Source: Martinezella dioscoreae (lineage in GTDB: Bacteria > Pseudomonadota > Alphaproteobacteria > Rhizobiales > Rhizobiaceae). Taken from it: 64,000 nt of DNA. The stretch's first letter is position 1, and each line of letters begins with the position of its first letter. Where the stretch lies: NCBI RefSeq assembly GCF_009176305.1, contig NZ_BLAJ01000010.1:62001-126000 (forward strand), written 5' to 3'. The notes below the pieces were generated by a model, which worked only from the letters and a program-made list of their open reading frames with translations, was not told where the DNA came from and made no database searches. The position numbers and the translations under genes are program-made. Shown in pieces: positions 52,705 through 61,170 of the stretch.

Positions 52705-54042
52705 TTAGTTGTCGCGCGTCTCCAGCGTTTTGCTGAAGAAGATGGCGACCAGCGTGCAGACGACGCCGGAGAGCAGATAGAGGCTGGTGTAGACGAGGCC
52801 GAACTGGCTGGAGAGGGCAAGCGCCACGAATGGCGCGAAGCCGGCACCGATCAGCCAGGAGAGATCCGACACCAGGGCCGAGCCGCTGTAACGATAGTTC
52901 TGGCTGAAGCGGGAAGCGCTGGCGCCCGCCGCCTGACCGAAGGAGAGGCCGAGCAGCGTGAAGCCGAGAACCACGTAGATGTGGCGGCCAGTCGCGCCGC
53001 CATCGAGCAGCCAGGGTGCCACGAAGGCGAAGCAGGCGATCAGCACCGCGCCGATGGCGAGCTGATTGCGGCGGCCAATCCGGTCGGCGAGCATACCGGA
53101 ACAGATGATGGCGAGAATGCCGCAGATCGCGCCGAGGAACTCTACCAGCAGGAACGAACCGGGAGTCTGCTCGCTGTAAAGCGTCACCCAGCCGAGCGGG
53201 AAGACGGTCACGAGGTGGAAGGTCGCAAAGCTTGCCAGCGGCACGAAGGCGCCGATCAGGACATCGCGGCCATGCACGCGCAGCAGCTCCGTCATCTTCA
53301 CGGGCTCAAGCTCATGACGCTCCAAGAGCGTGCCGAACTCCTCGGTGGCGACCAGGCGCAGACGGGCAAAGAGCGCGACGACGTTGACGGCGAAGGCGCA
53401 GAAGAAGGGATAGCGCCAGCCCCAATCCAGGAAGTCCGCCGTCGTGAGACTCGTGACGAAATAGGCAAACAGAGCGCTTGCCAGCATGAAACCGATCGGG
53501 GCGCCGAGCTGAGGGATCATCGCATACCAGCCACGATGGTTTGTCGGTGCGTTAAGCGCCAGGAGCGAAGCCAAGCCGTCCCATGCACCACCAAGTGCAA
53601 GGCCCTGACCGATGCGGAAAATGGCAAGCAGGATGATTGCGTAGACACCGACTTCCGAATAGCCGGGGAGGAAGCTCATCGCAGCCGTCGAGCCGCCAAG
53701 CAGGAACAGCGCGATCGTGAGTTTTACCCCGCGCCCGTAGCGCCGGTCGATCGCCATGAAGATGAACGAACCGATCGGGCGGGCGATGAAGGCCAGCGCG
53801 AAGACCAGGAAGGAAAGCATCGTGCCATGCAGCGGGTCGGCGAAGGGGAAGATGAGCTTCGGGAAGACCAGTACGGATGCAATGGCATAGACGAAGAAAT
53901 CGAAGAATTCCGACGTGCGACCAATGATCACGCCGATGGCGATATTGCCGGGTGCGACCGAGCCCCCCGCATGCATGCTGCGGGCATCGCTCTCCAGAGT
54001 TGAAGATGTGGGGTTCAGTGATTCATGCGTTACGCTGACCAT
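52705..54042 (-). CDS. MFS transporter, metabolite:H+ symporter type
   Basis: A 445-residue twelve-helix transporter of the MHS group. Typical stretches: IGRTSEFFDFFVYAIASVLVFPKLIF and PIGSFIFMAIDRRYGRG, with LADRIGRRNQLAIG at the second repeat. Relatives move dicarboxylates, shikimate or osmolytes; the substrate here is not evident. It is divergent from the cyo operon over a 392-bp gap. Confidence 0.88.
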   Translation of the reverse strand: MVSVTHESLNPTSSTLESDARSMHAGGSVAPGNIAIGVIIGRTSEFFDFFVYAIASVLVFPKLIFPFADPLHGTMLSFLVFALAFIARPIGSFIFMAIDRRYGRGVKLTIALFLLGGSTAAMSFLPGYSEVGVYAIILLAIFRIGQGLALGGAWDGLASLLALNAPTNHRGWYAMIPQLGAPIGFMLASALFAYFVTSLTTADFLDWGWRYPFFCAFAVNVVALFARLRLVATEEFGTLLERHELEPVKMTELLRVHGRDVLIGAFVPLASFATFHLVTVFPLGWVTLYSEQTPGSFLLVEFLGAICGILAIICSGMLADRIGRRNQLAIGAVLIACFAFVAPWLLDGGATGRHIYVVLGFTLLGLSFGQAAGASASRFSQNYRYSGSALVSDLSWLIGAGFAPFVALALSSQFGLVYTSLYLLSGVVCTLVAIFFSKTLETRDN

Positions 54043-54434
54043 GCGCGGGAGCCTCCCTCTCCGAGCACGAATTCCTCCACGAATTCGCGCGTAATGAAAA
54101 TGTCGATCAAACGTGCGAACATATCAAGTATCCAGCATGAAATAATTCGCAAATTAGCAATCGGTCGAGCCATTATCTGCCTTTGGCGCCGCGTTCCGGA
54201 CGAAGAAAAACCGCCGGTGATGGCCATTTGTTCCGATCCAGGTATATTAGCGCCGGCAAAAGCGAACTGCCTGATAGAAAACCTTCTGGATTTCTGAGGG
54301 TTTTCCCGATACGTGGGACAGCATTCCATACCGCAATGCACTCAAGCTTGCTGCGGTGCGACGAAACACCTCATATCGTTCATGACCGCCGTCCTTTAGT
54401 CGCGGTAGGGTCGAAACAAAAAGAGCTTTAAGAC
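54043..54434. other. Intergenic region between MFS gene and cyoA
   Basis: 392 bp, lower in GC than its surroundings, presumably holding both divergent promoters. The only structure I see is a 9-bp direct repeat CACGAATTC at 54066-54074 and 54078-54086. Short open frames here have no coding character. Confidence 0.5.
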
Positions 54435-55553
54435 GTGCCAAGACTATCGAAGATTTTCAGCCGTTTATCCGTCATCCCTTTGTTTTTGCTGCTCTCAGGT
54501 TGCAATCTGGTGGTGATGGCTCCCTCCGGCGATATCGCTATGCAGCAGCGAGACCTCATCATCGTCTCGGTCGTGCTGATGCTGATCATCATCATCCCGG
54601 TGATCTTCCTGACGCTGCTCTTCGCCTGGAGATACCGCCAGTCGAACAACGAGGCGACCTACGAGCCGGAGTGGCATCATTCGACACGTCTGGAGCTGGT
54701 CATCTGGTCCGCTCCGCTTGCCATCATCATCGCGCTCGGCGCGGTGACCTGGATCAGCACCCATCAGCTCGACCCCTACCGCCCGCTCGATCGCATCGCC
54801 GCCGACAAGCCGCTTAGCGCCGACGTCAAGCCGCTGACGGTGGAAGTGGTCGCGCTCGACTGGAAATGGCTCTTCTTCTATCCGGAATACGGCATCGCCA
54901 CCGTCAACGAGATGGCGGCTCCCGTCGACCGCCCGATCAACTTCAAGATCACAGCCTCCTCGGTGATGAACTCCTTCTTCATCCCGGCGCTGGCAGGCCA
55001 GATCTACGCCATGCCGGGCATGGAGACGAAGCTCCACGCCGTCATCAATCATCCCGGCGAATTCCAGGGCCTGTCGGCCAACTATAGCGGCGCCGGCTTC
55101 TCGAACATGCGCTTCAAGTTCCACGGTTTGGATCAGGCCGGTTTCGACCAGTGGGTCCAGAAGGCAAAGAGCCAGGGCACGGCGCTCGGCCGCCAGGAGT
55201 ACCTGGCGCTTGCCAAGCCCAGCGAACGCGAGCCGGTGCGCTACTTCAACGCCGTCGACGATGGTCTCTACAACGCCATCCTCAACATGTGCGCCGATCC
55301 GAGCAAGATGTGCATGAGCGAGATGATGCATATCGACGCCAAGGGCGGCGGCGGCAAGGAAAGCCACGAAAATCGCGAGCGCCTGATCTATGACAATCGC
55401 GACGGTGCCTCGGCCGAAGTTACGCCGGTCAAGGCCGACGGCAGCGCCAGCCACACCATGCAGCATGGCGACAACTCCATGCAGGGCATGGATATGGGCA
55501 ACGGCTCTTCTTCCGATTCGTCGACCGGTTCGGCGCAGCATCAGGGTCATTGA
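54435..55553 (+). CDS. cyoA: Cytochrome bo3 ubiquinol oxidase subunit II
   Basis: A 372-residue lipoprotein subunit of a quinol oxidase. The lipobox LLSGC lies at the end of the signal sequence (residues 19-23), followed by two helices (LIIVSVVLMLIIIIPVIFLTLLFAW first) and a periplasmic cupredoxin domain without the CuA ligands, as expected for a quinol rather than cytochrome c oxidase. A glycine/serine/methionine-rich tail ends the protein. The start is GTG 54435. It is the first gene of cyoABCD. Confidence 0.95.
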   Translation: MPRLSKIFSRLSVIPLFLLLSGCNLVVMAPSGDIAMQQRDLIIVSVVLMLIIIIPVIFLTLLFAWRYRQSNNEATYEPEWHHSTRLELVIWSAPLAIIIALGAVTWISTHQLDPYRPLDRIAADKPLSADVKPLTVEVVALDWKWLFFYPEYGIATVNEMAAPVDRPINFKITASSVMNSFFIPALAGQIYAMPGMETKLHAVINHPGEFQGLSANYSGAGFSNMRFKFHGLDQAGFDQWVQKAKSQGTALGRQEYLALAKPSEREPVRYFNAVDDGLYNAILNMCADPSKMCMSEMMHIDAKGGGGKESHENRERLIYDNRDGASAEVTPVKADGSASHTMQHGDNSMQGMDMGNGSSSDSSTGSAQHQGH

Positions 55554-55600
55554 TCCGGTGCGCTCAATAACAAGACATTCATAAGGGACAGAGGCAATCC

Positions 55601-57604
55601 ATGTTTTCCAACCCGGACCTCTATAAATTCATCTTCGGTCGGCTGACGCTCGACTCGATCCCGTATCACGAGCCGATCCTCGTCGTGACCTTCATCGGCG
55701 TCGCCATCGGCGGCATCGCCGTCCTCGGCCTGCTGACCTATTTCCGCCTCTGGGGCTACCTCTGGAAGGAATGGTTCACCAGCATCGACCACAAGAAGAT
55801 CGGCATCATGTATGTCGTGCTGGCGCTGATCATGCTGCTGCGCGGTTTCTCCGACGCGCTGCTGATGCGCCTGCAGCAGGCGATCGCCTTCAACGGATCC
55901 GAAGGTTATCTGCCGCCGCATCACTACGACCAGATCTTCACGGCGCATGGCGTCATCATGATCTTCTTCGTGGCGATGCCCTTCGTCACCGGCCTGATGA
56001 ACCTCGTGGTGCCGCTGCAGATCGGCGCCCGCGACGTTTCCTTCCCGTTCCTCAACAACTTCTCGTTCTGGATGACGACGGCGGGCGCGATTGTCATCAT
56101 GATTTCGCTCTTCATCGGCGAATTCGCGAAAACCGGCTGGCTGGCTTATCCGCCGCTTTCCGGCATCGTCTATAGTCCCGACGTCGGCGTCGATTATTAC
56201 ATCTGGGGCCTGCAGGTCGCGGGTATCGGAACGACGCTTTCGGGCATCAACCTGATCGCCACCATCGTCAAGATGCGCGCGCCGGGCATGACCTTCATGA
56301 AAATGCCCGTCTTCACCTGGACGTCGCTCTGCACCAACATCCTGATCGTTGCGTCCTTCCCGATCCTGACCGCCACGCTCGCTCTGCTGACCCTCGACCG
56401 CTACGCCGGCACGAACTTCTTCACGAACGACCTCGGCGGCAATCCGATGATGTATGTCAACCTCATCTGGATCTGGGGCCACCCGGAAGTCTACATCCTG
56501 ATCCTGCCGGCCTTCGGCGTCTTCTCGGAAGTCGTCGCCACCTTCTGCGGCAAGCGCCTCTTCGGCTACGCCTCGATGGTTTACGCCACCTGCGTGATCA
56601 TGATCCTCTCCTACCTCGTCTGGCTGCACCACTTCTTCACGATGGGCTCGGGCGCCAGCGTCAACTCCTTCTTCGGCATCACGACGATGATCATCTCGAT
56701 CCCGACGGGTGCGAAGCTCTTCAACTGGCTGTTCACGATGTATCACGGCCGCATCCGCTACGAGCCGCCGATGCTGTGGACCGTCGGGTTCATGGTGACC
56801 TTCACCATCGGCGGCATGACCGGCGTCATGCTCGCCGTTCCGCCGGCCGACTTCGTGCTGCACAACTCGCTGTTCCTGATCGCCCACTTCCATAATGTGA
56901 TCATCGGCGGCGTGCTCTTCGGCATGTTCGCGGGCGTCAACTACTGGTTCCCGAAGGCCTTCGGCTTCAAGCTGGATCCGTTCTGGGGCAAGATGAGCTT
57001 CTGGTTCTGGCAGATCGGCTTCTGGTTCGCCTTCATGCCGCTCTATATCCTCGGCCTGATGGGCGTCACCCGCCGTGTCAGCCAGTTCGACGATCCGTCG
57101 CTGCAGATCTGGTTCATCATCGCCGCTTTCGGCGCCGGTCTCATTGCCATCGGCATCGCCTGCTTCCTCATCCAGCTGGCCGTCAGCTTCATGAAGCGCG
57201 AAGAGCTTCGCGATCATACCGGCGATCCCTGGGGCGGCCGCACGCTGGAATGGTCCACCTCGTCGCCGCCGCCGGCCTACAACTTCGCCTTCACGCCGAT
57301 CGTCTACGATCACGACGCGTGGTGGGACATGAAGAACCGCGGCTATGTCAGGCCGACCGAAGGCTTCATTCCGATCCACATGCCGAAGAACACCGGCACG
57401 GGCATCATCCTCGGCGTTCTCTCCATCGGCTTCGCATTCGGGATGATCTGGTACATGTGGTGGCTTGCCGCCATCACCTTCGTCGCGATGATCGTCATCA
57501 CGATCGGCCATACCTTCAACTACAAGCGCGACTACCACATCCCCGCCGACGAGGTCGTTAAGACCGAGAACGAGCGTACGAAACAGCTCGCAGGACAGGT
57601 GTAA
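55601..57604 (+). CDS. cyoB: Cytochrome bo3 ubiquinol oxidase subunit I
   Basis: A 667-residue heme-copper oxidase catalytic subunit with about fifteen helices. Ligand motifs: TAHGVIMIFF (low-spin heme His), WGHPEVYILILPAFG (CuB His and cross-linked Tyr), LHHFFTMG (CuB His pair) and HFHNVIIGG (heme ligands). The enzyme reduces O2 to water, pumping protons. It lies 47 bp downstream of cyoA with RBS CAGAGG. Confidence 0.98.
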   Translation: MFSNPDLYKFIFGRLTLDSIPYHEPILVVTFIGVAIGGIAVLGLLTYFRLWGYLWKEWFTSIDHKKIGIMYVVLALIMLLRGFSDALLMRLQQAIAFNGSEGYLPPHHYDQIFTAHGVIMIFFVAMPFVTGLMNLVVPLQIGARDVSFPFLNNFSFWMTTAGAIVIMISLFIGEFAKTGWLAYPPLSGIVYSPDVGVDYYIWGLQVAGIGTTLSGINLIATIVKMRAPGMTFMKMPVFTWTSLCTNILIVASFPILTATLALLTLDRYAGTNFFTNDLGGNPMMYVNLIWIWGHPEVYILILPAFGVFSEVVATFCGKRLFGYASMVYATCVIMILSYLVWLHHFFTMGSGASVNSFFGITTMIISIPTGAKLFNWLFTMYHGRIRYEPPMLWTVGFMVTFTIGGMTGVMLAVPPADFVLHNSLFLIAHFHNVIIGGVLFGMFAGVNYWFPKAFGFKLDPFWGKMSFWFWQIGFWFAFMPLYILGLMGVTRRVSQFDDPSLQIWFIIAAFGAGLIAIGIACFLIQLAVSFMKREELRDHTGDPWGGRTLEWSTSSPPPAYNFAFTPIVYDHDAWWDMKNRGYVRPTEGFIPIHMPKNTGTGIILGVLSIGFAFGMIWYMWWLAAITFVAMIVITIGHTFNYKRDYHIPADEVVKTENERTKQLAGQV

Positions 57605-57609
57605 GACTT

Positions 57610-58239
57610 ATGACGACCCCAACCGCACACGCTCCCAAGGATGGCGAAACACCCGCCTTCTACATGACGGAAGAGCATCATCCGGAAGGCAGCACCATGC
57701 TGGGCTTCTGGATCTACATCATGAGCGACTGCCTGATCTTCGCAGTCCTCTTCGCCACCTTCGCCGTGCTCGGCCACAGCTATGCGGCCGGCCCGTCGCC
57801 GGCCGACCTCTTCGAGCTGCCGCTCGTCGCCCTCAACACGGCGATGCTGCTCTTCTCCTCCATCACCTATGGCTTCGCCATGCTGGCAATGGAGAAGAAT
57901 AACAAGTCGGGCACGCTGATGTGGCTGACGATTACGGGCATCTTCGGCGCCCTCTTCATCTTCTTCGAACTCTATGAGTTCTATCACCTGATCCTCGACG
58001 GTGCCGGCCCGCAGCGCAGTGCCTTCCTGTCCGCCTTCTTCACGCTGGTCGGCACGCACGGTCTGCACGTCACCACCGGTATCGTCTGGCTGATCACGCT
58101 GATGGTGCAGGTCGGCCGCTATGGATTGATCCCGGAAAACAAGCGCCGCCTGATGTGCCTTTCGATGTTCTGGCACTTCCTGGACGTCGTCTGGATCGGC
58201 GTGTTTTCTCTCGTCTACCTCATGGGAGTTCTCGGATGA
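57610..58239 (+). CDS. cyoC: Cytochrome bo3 ubiquinol oxidase subunit III
   Basis: A 209-residue inner-membrane subunit with five helices. Motifs: MLGFWIYIMSDCLIFAVLFATFAV and GTHGLHVTTGIVWLI, with WHFLDVVWIGVFSLVYL at the C-terminus. It starts 5 bp after cyoB and overlaps cyoD by ATGA. Confidence 0.97.
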   Translation: MTTPTAHAPKDGETPAFYMTEEHHPEGSTMLGFWIYIMSDCLIFAVLFATFAVLGHSYAAGPSPADLFELPLVALNTAMLLFSSITYGFAMLAMEKNNKSGTLMWLTITGIFGALFIFFELYEFYHLILDGAGPQRSAFLSAFFTLVGTHGLHVTTGIVWLITLMVQVGRYGLIPENKRRLMCLSMFWHFLDVVWIGVFSLVYLMGVLG

Positions 58240-58640
58240 GCTCGAACGCTAACCATTCGCATCATTCCGGCGACGCCCACGGCCACGATCACCATGGCGG
58301 CCACGAGGCGGCGCACGGCACCTTCAAGAGCTACATGACGGGGTTTATCCTCTCCGTCATCCTGACCGCCATTCCCTTCTGGCTGGTCATGGCCAAGGTC
58401 ATCCCCGATCCGGCCGTCACCGGAGCGATCGTCATGATCCTCGGTGCGATCCAGATCGTCGTGCACATGATCTACTTCCTGCACATGAACACCCGCTCAG
58501 AAGGCGGCTGGAACATGATGGCGCTGATCTTTACGATCGTGATCGTCATCATCGCGCTGTCCGGCTCGCTCTGGGTCATGCATCACCTCAACGCGAACAT
58601 GATGCCCATGTCGCCCGAGATGATGCGCAACATGCCGTAA
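58236..58640 (+). CDS. cyoD: Cytochrome bo3 ubiquinol oxidase subunit IV
   Basis: A 134-residue three-helix subunit with a histidine-rich N-terminus (HSHHSGDAHGHDHHGGHEAAH) that might bind metal, followed by SYMTGFILSVILTAIPFWLVM and HMIYFLHMN. ATG 58236 overlaps the cyoC stop; the frame opening at 58155 lies inside cyoC and is not used. Confidence 0.95.
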   Translation: MSSNANHSHHSGDAHGHDHHGGHEAAHGTFKSYMTGFILSVILTAIPFWLVMAKVIPDPAVTGAIVMILGAIQIVVHMIYFLHMNTRSEGGWNMMALIFTIVIVIIALSGSLWVMHHLNANMMPMSPEMMRNMP

Positions 58641-58648
58641 ATTCGAAC

Positions 58649-58680
58649 GGCGGGCCTTCAGGCGAAGGCCCGCCCTCTTC
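58649..58680 (+). terminator. Hairpin after cyoD
   Basis: GGCGGGCCTT pairs with AAGGCCCGCC around CAGGCG, followed by CTCTTCC. The weak T-tract suggests partial termination or transcript stabilisation between cyoD and the SURF1 gene. Confidence 0.6.
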
Positions 58681-58825
58681 CGGCGTGAAATCCGCCGGGT
58701 GCTGCGCGTTGCATGCTTGAAATGCCGAAAGCCGCAGCCAAATCTTCCCGACCGCGCATGATCTTCAGCGAAGAGAATTGAACCTCCCGAAATCATGCGG
58801 CAGCGCCTCCCCGGAGATCAGCGCC

Positions 58826-59590
58826 ATGACCGATATTTCCTCGAACACCTCTCAGGGCAAGCCGCGCACGACGCTGACCCTGGTCATCTGGGTGTCGCTG
58901 CTTCTGCTTCTGACGGCCCTCCTCATCGGTCTCGGCACCTGGCAAGTGAAGCGGCTGCATTGGAAGCTGGATCTGATCGCCCGGGTCGATGCACGCGTGC
59001 ATGCTCCGGCGGTTCCGGCTCCCAGCACCGCAGAGTGGGCGGACGTCACGGCCGAAAACTCCGAATACAAGCATGTCCAGGCAAGCGGCACTTTCCTCAA
59101 TGACAAGCAAGTGCAGGTCTATGCCTCGACCGCTCTCGGCGCAGGCTATTGGGTGCTGACGCCGCTAAAGCTTGCAGATGGCACGATCATCATCGTCAAC
59201 CGTGGCTTCGTGCCAACCGAGAAGCGCAATCCGGCGACGCGCGCCGAAGGCGAGATTTCCGGTGAGACCACCGTTACCGGCCTATTGCGTATCAGCGAGC
59301 CCAAAGGCACGCTGCTGCGTTCAAACGTGCCGGCGGAGGAGCGCTGGTATTCGCGCGACGTGGCAGCCATCGCCGAGGCCCGGGGGCTGCAGAACGTGGC
59401 GCCCTACTTCATCGATGCCGACGATGCGAAAAATCCCGGCGGATTGCCCGTGGGCGGGCTGACGCAGATCACCTTCCACAACAGCCATCTCGTCTATGCC
59501 ATCACCTGGTACGGACTGGCCGCCATGACATTAGGGCTGGCAGTCTATCTCGTCTATTTCGAGCGGCAGCGGGCAAAAGTGGCTCGTTGA
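58826..59590 (+). CDS. SURF1-family oxidase assembly protein
   Basis: A 254-residue inner-membrane protein with one helix at each end (LVIWVSLLLLLTALLIGLGTWQ and LVYAITWYGLAAMTLGLAVYLVYF split at residue 20) and the SURF1 domain between, with VNRGFVPTEKRNP. SURF1 proteins assist heme a/o insertion into heme-copper oxidases; placement after cyoD points to this oxidase as client. ATG 58826 follows CCGGAGATC. Confidence 0.92.
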   Translation: MTDISSNTSQGKPRTTLTLVIWVSLLLLLTALLIGLGTWQVKRLHWKLDLIARVDARVHAPAVPAPSTAEWADVTAENSEYKHVQASGTFLNDKQVQVYASTALGAGYWVLTPLKLADGTIIIVNRGFVPTEKRNPATRAEGEISGETTVTGLLRISEPKGTLLRSNVPAEERWYSRDVAAIAEARGLQNVAPYFIDADDAKNPGGLPVGGLTQITFHNSHLVYAITWYGLAAMTLGLAVYLVYFERQRAKVAR

Positions 59591-59604
59591 TCGCCACCCT
59601 TTGC

Positions 59605-59654
59605 TTTCACGTAATTTCCGACGCGAAACCGCGCTTTTGCTGAAACTACTCTAA
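59605..59654 (+). repeat. RIME1-like repeat fragment, copy 7
   Basis: TTTCACGTAATTTCCGACGC followed by GAAACCGCG and a TTTTGCTGAAA-type arm closing on ACTCTA: the second palindrome of the repeat, partly degraded. The IS5-type remnant starts at its terminal CTA, where intact copies carry CTAG. Confidence 0.55.
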
Positions 59655-60139
59655 GGTCTGTGGAGATTCATCGTGAATTAAGGGCGGCTGCGGCGAGATG
59701 GGTGATAGCACCATTAATGCCGTGTGGATGGGAATGTTATGATCGAAGTTGGATTCGGCGATGGTTTGAACAAAAGATGAAGGTGCTGAAGCAGCAGTCT
59801 TGAGTTAGCGCTCCTCACGATAGATAGTGTCAAGTAATAGCCTGGAAATATTCAAAATAATGGATTGGTTCCCTATAGTCTTCATTACGTTCAAAGTTCT
59901 CGTGTTGGGCACGGGCATGTTCTTCGCCATCAAATGGCATCATGATCAAGGAAAGAAGAAATAACGAAACCAGCGAATCGTAAGCGCCTGCCGAACACAG
60001 CTTGTCACTGCCGCTACGTACCGGATCGGTTGGTTGCAGACAATACGACGCCATCTTCGCCCATTGGGTGTCAGTCAGAATAAGCGGTCCATCAAAGGCT
60101 TGAATCACATCAAGCCAATGTGAATCCCACAGACCTTAG
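59651..60139. mobile_element. Degraded IS5-type element with terminal inverted repeats
   Basis: A 489-bp element. Left end CTAAGGTCTGTGGAGATTCA (59651-59670), right end TGAATCCCACAGACCTTAG (60121-60139), inverted copies differing by one indel. Inside, on the minus strand, is the N-terminal remnant of a transposase. The middle is AT-rich and without intact genes. The left end abuts a RIME fragment, and the right end forms the last bases of the histidine phosphatase gene. Confidence 0.75.
59830..60108 (-). pseudogene. IS5-family transposase N-terminal remnant
   Basis: The frame reads LTDTQWAKMASYCLQ then TDPVRSGSDK, resembling the start of IS5-type (IS427 group) transposases (LTDxQWAxIxPxLP...PGRxGxDNRLF). 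After residue 37 the similarity is lost to indels, and no DDE region is present. It lies inside the inverted-repeat element, in line with a dead copy. Confidence 0.6.
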
Positions 60140-60702
60140 ATCGATATCTTCGGGAAGCGAAGCTGCCAGCGCCGGCCGTCGCTCGTCATTTCGACAATCC
60201 CGAACGGCTCGACATCAACAGCCCAGAATGCCGCAGGCGGCGCCTGCAAGGCCTGCAGAACGGCAGAGCGAATGACGCTCGCATGGGTGATGATGACGAT
60301 ATGGCCGGCATCCTCGATATGATTTCCCATCCATTCGCTGACACGTTTCATGACCGACAAGAGGGCTTCGCCGCCATGCGGCGCGACCGACGTGTCCGTC
60401 ATCCAGAGCGCGAGGGACTCCGCATCCCTTTCATGCAGTTCGGCTAGTGATTGCCCCCGCCAGTCGCCATAATCGCATTCGCGCAAGGCGACATCCGGGA
60501 TAGCGTCGAGACCGAGGACCGCGGCGGTCTGGCGCGCGCGCAGAGCCGGGCTCGCCCAGACCCGATCGATCGCCCCCAGCCTGAAGGATAAGGATTGAGC
60601 CTGCTGAGCCGCCTTCGCCTCCAAGGGTTCGTCATCCGGAAAGCAGCCATTCCGATTGGCTTGCGTTGCCCCATGGCAAATCCAGCTCAAACGCGTTTTC
60701 AT
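60136..60702 (-). CDS. Histidine phosphatase-family protein
   Basis: A 188-residue phosphatase of the phosphoglycerate mutase/CobC-like superfamily. The usual RHG motif reads C9-H10-G11 (WICHGATQANRNG), keeping the phospho-accepting His but losing the Arg. The second histidine is in IITHASVIRSAVLQAL. ATG 60702 follows GGAAG; the frame upstream is not used. It is divergent from the cobalamin riboswitch, so a link to cobalamin metabolism is plausible but unproven. Its stop TAA (60136-60138) lies in the inverted repeat of the IS remnant, so the original C-terminus may have been altered. Confidence 0.85.
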   Translation of the reverse strand: MKTRLSWICHGATQANRNGCFPDDEPLEAKAAQQAQSLSFRLGAIDRVWASPALRARQTAAVLGLDAIPDVALRECDYGDWRGQSLAELHERDAESLALWMTDTSVAPHGGEALLSVMKRVSEWMGNHIEDAGHIVIITHASVIRSAVLQALQAPPAAFWAVDVEPFGIVEMTSDGRRWQLRFPKISI

Positions 60703-60767
60703 GAAACTTCCTCTATTCCATCCCCCGGTGCGCTCTTGTCGCGATTTAGCATCGCAGTGGCGCTTGA

Positions 60768-60796
60768 TTGACAATTATATTTGCAGATAGCTATAA
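60768..60796 (+). promoter_or_regulatory. Sigma-70-type promoter of the cbt operon
   Basis: TTGACA (60768-60773), a 17-bp spacer, then CTATAA (60791-60796). This near-consensus promoter would start transcription at about 60803, the first base pairs of the riboswitch. Confidence 0.75.
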
Positions 60797-60803
60797 ACTT
60801 GCA

Positions 60804-60902
60804 CTTGCGGGTGTGGAAGCCGGTGGAATCCCGGCGCGGTCGCGCCACTGTAATCGAAGACGGACGAGTTCCGCCCTCCGAGAGCCAGACCCTTCCCGCA
60901 AG
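60804..60902 (+). ncRNA. Cobalamin riboswitch
   Basis: The leader contains AAGCCGGTGGAATCCCGG, the core GCGGTCGCGCCACTGTAATC with the B12 box GCCACTG at 60844-60850, and the 3' segment GAGAGCCAGACC. A closing P1 stem is formed by CTTGCGGG (60804-60811) and CCCGCAAG (60895-60902). It precedes cbtB by 46 bp. Expected to switch off cbtBA when adenosylcobalamin or its relatives are abundant, probably at translation or by a short downstream fold; no clear terminator is visible. Confidence 0.9.
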
Positions 60903-60948
60903 AACCCTTCCGCAAATGGAACGCGCTTTTCTTAAAGAGGGAAATACA

Positions 60949-61158
60949 ATGTCCGACACCACTTTCGCCCCAACCGCAGTTCCACAGCCGATTCCGCTCG
61001 GCCAAATCCTGCCCTGGGCTATTTTTGCCGGCCTGCTGATGCTGCTTGCGATCTATTTCATCGGCGCAGAAGAAGGCGCGACCTCGCTCTTCTCGGGCAT
61101 GTATGTGCACGAATTCGTGCATGATGCCCGCCACCTGCTCGGCTTCCCCTGCCACTAA
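60949..61158 (+). CDS. cbtB: Predicted cobalt transporter subunit CbtB
   Basis: A 69-residue one-helix membrane protein (ILPWAIFAGLLMLLAIYFIGA). The C-terminal motif MYVHEFVHDARHLLGFPCH, with His and Cys residues that could bind cobalt, is the CbtB signature. ATG 60949 follows AAAGAGGG. It lies under the cobalamin riboswitch and is 12 bp before cbtA. Confidence 0.93.
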   Translation: MSDTTFAPTAVPQPIPLGQILPWAIFAGLLMLLAIYFIGAEEGATSLFSGMYVHEFVHDARHLLGFPCH

Positions 61159-61170
61159 GGGGTCAAGCAC

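Noticed and set aside
54025..54297. 90-codon open frame in the MFS-cyoA gap
   Set aside because: Poor codon usage, no RBS and overlap with the start of the transporter gene.
55547..57538. 663-codon open frame antisense to cyoB
   Set aside because: It mirrors a perfectly conserved oxidase gene; its Asp/His/Arg-rich translation is the usual artefact of reading a high-GC gene backwards.
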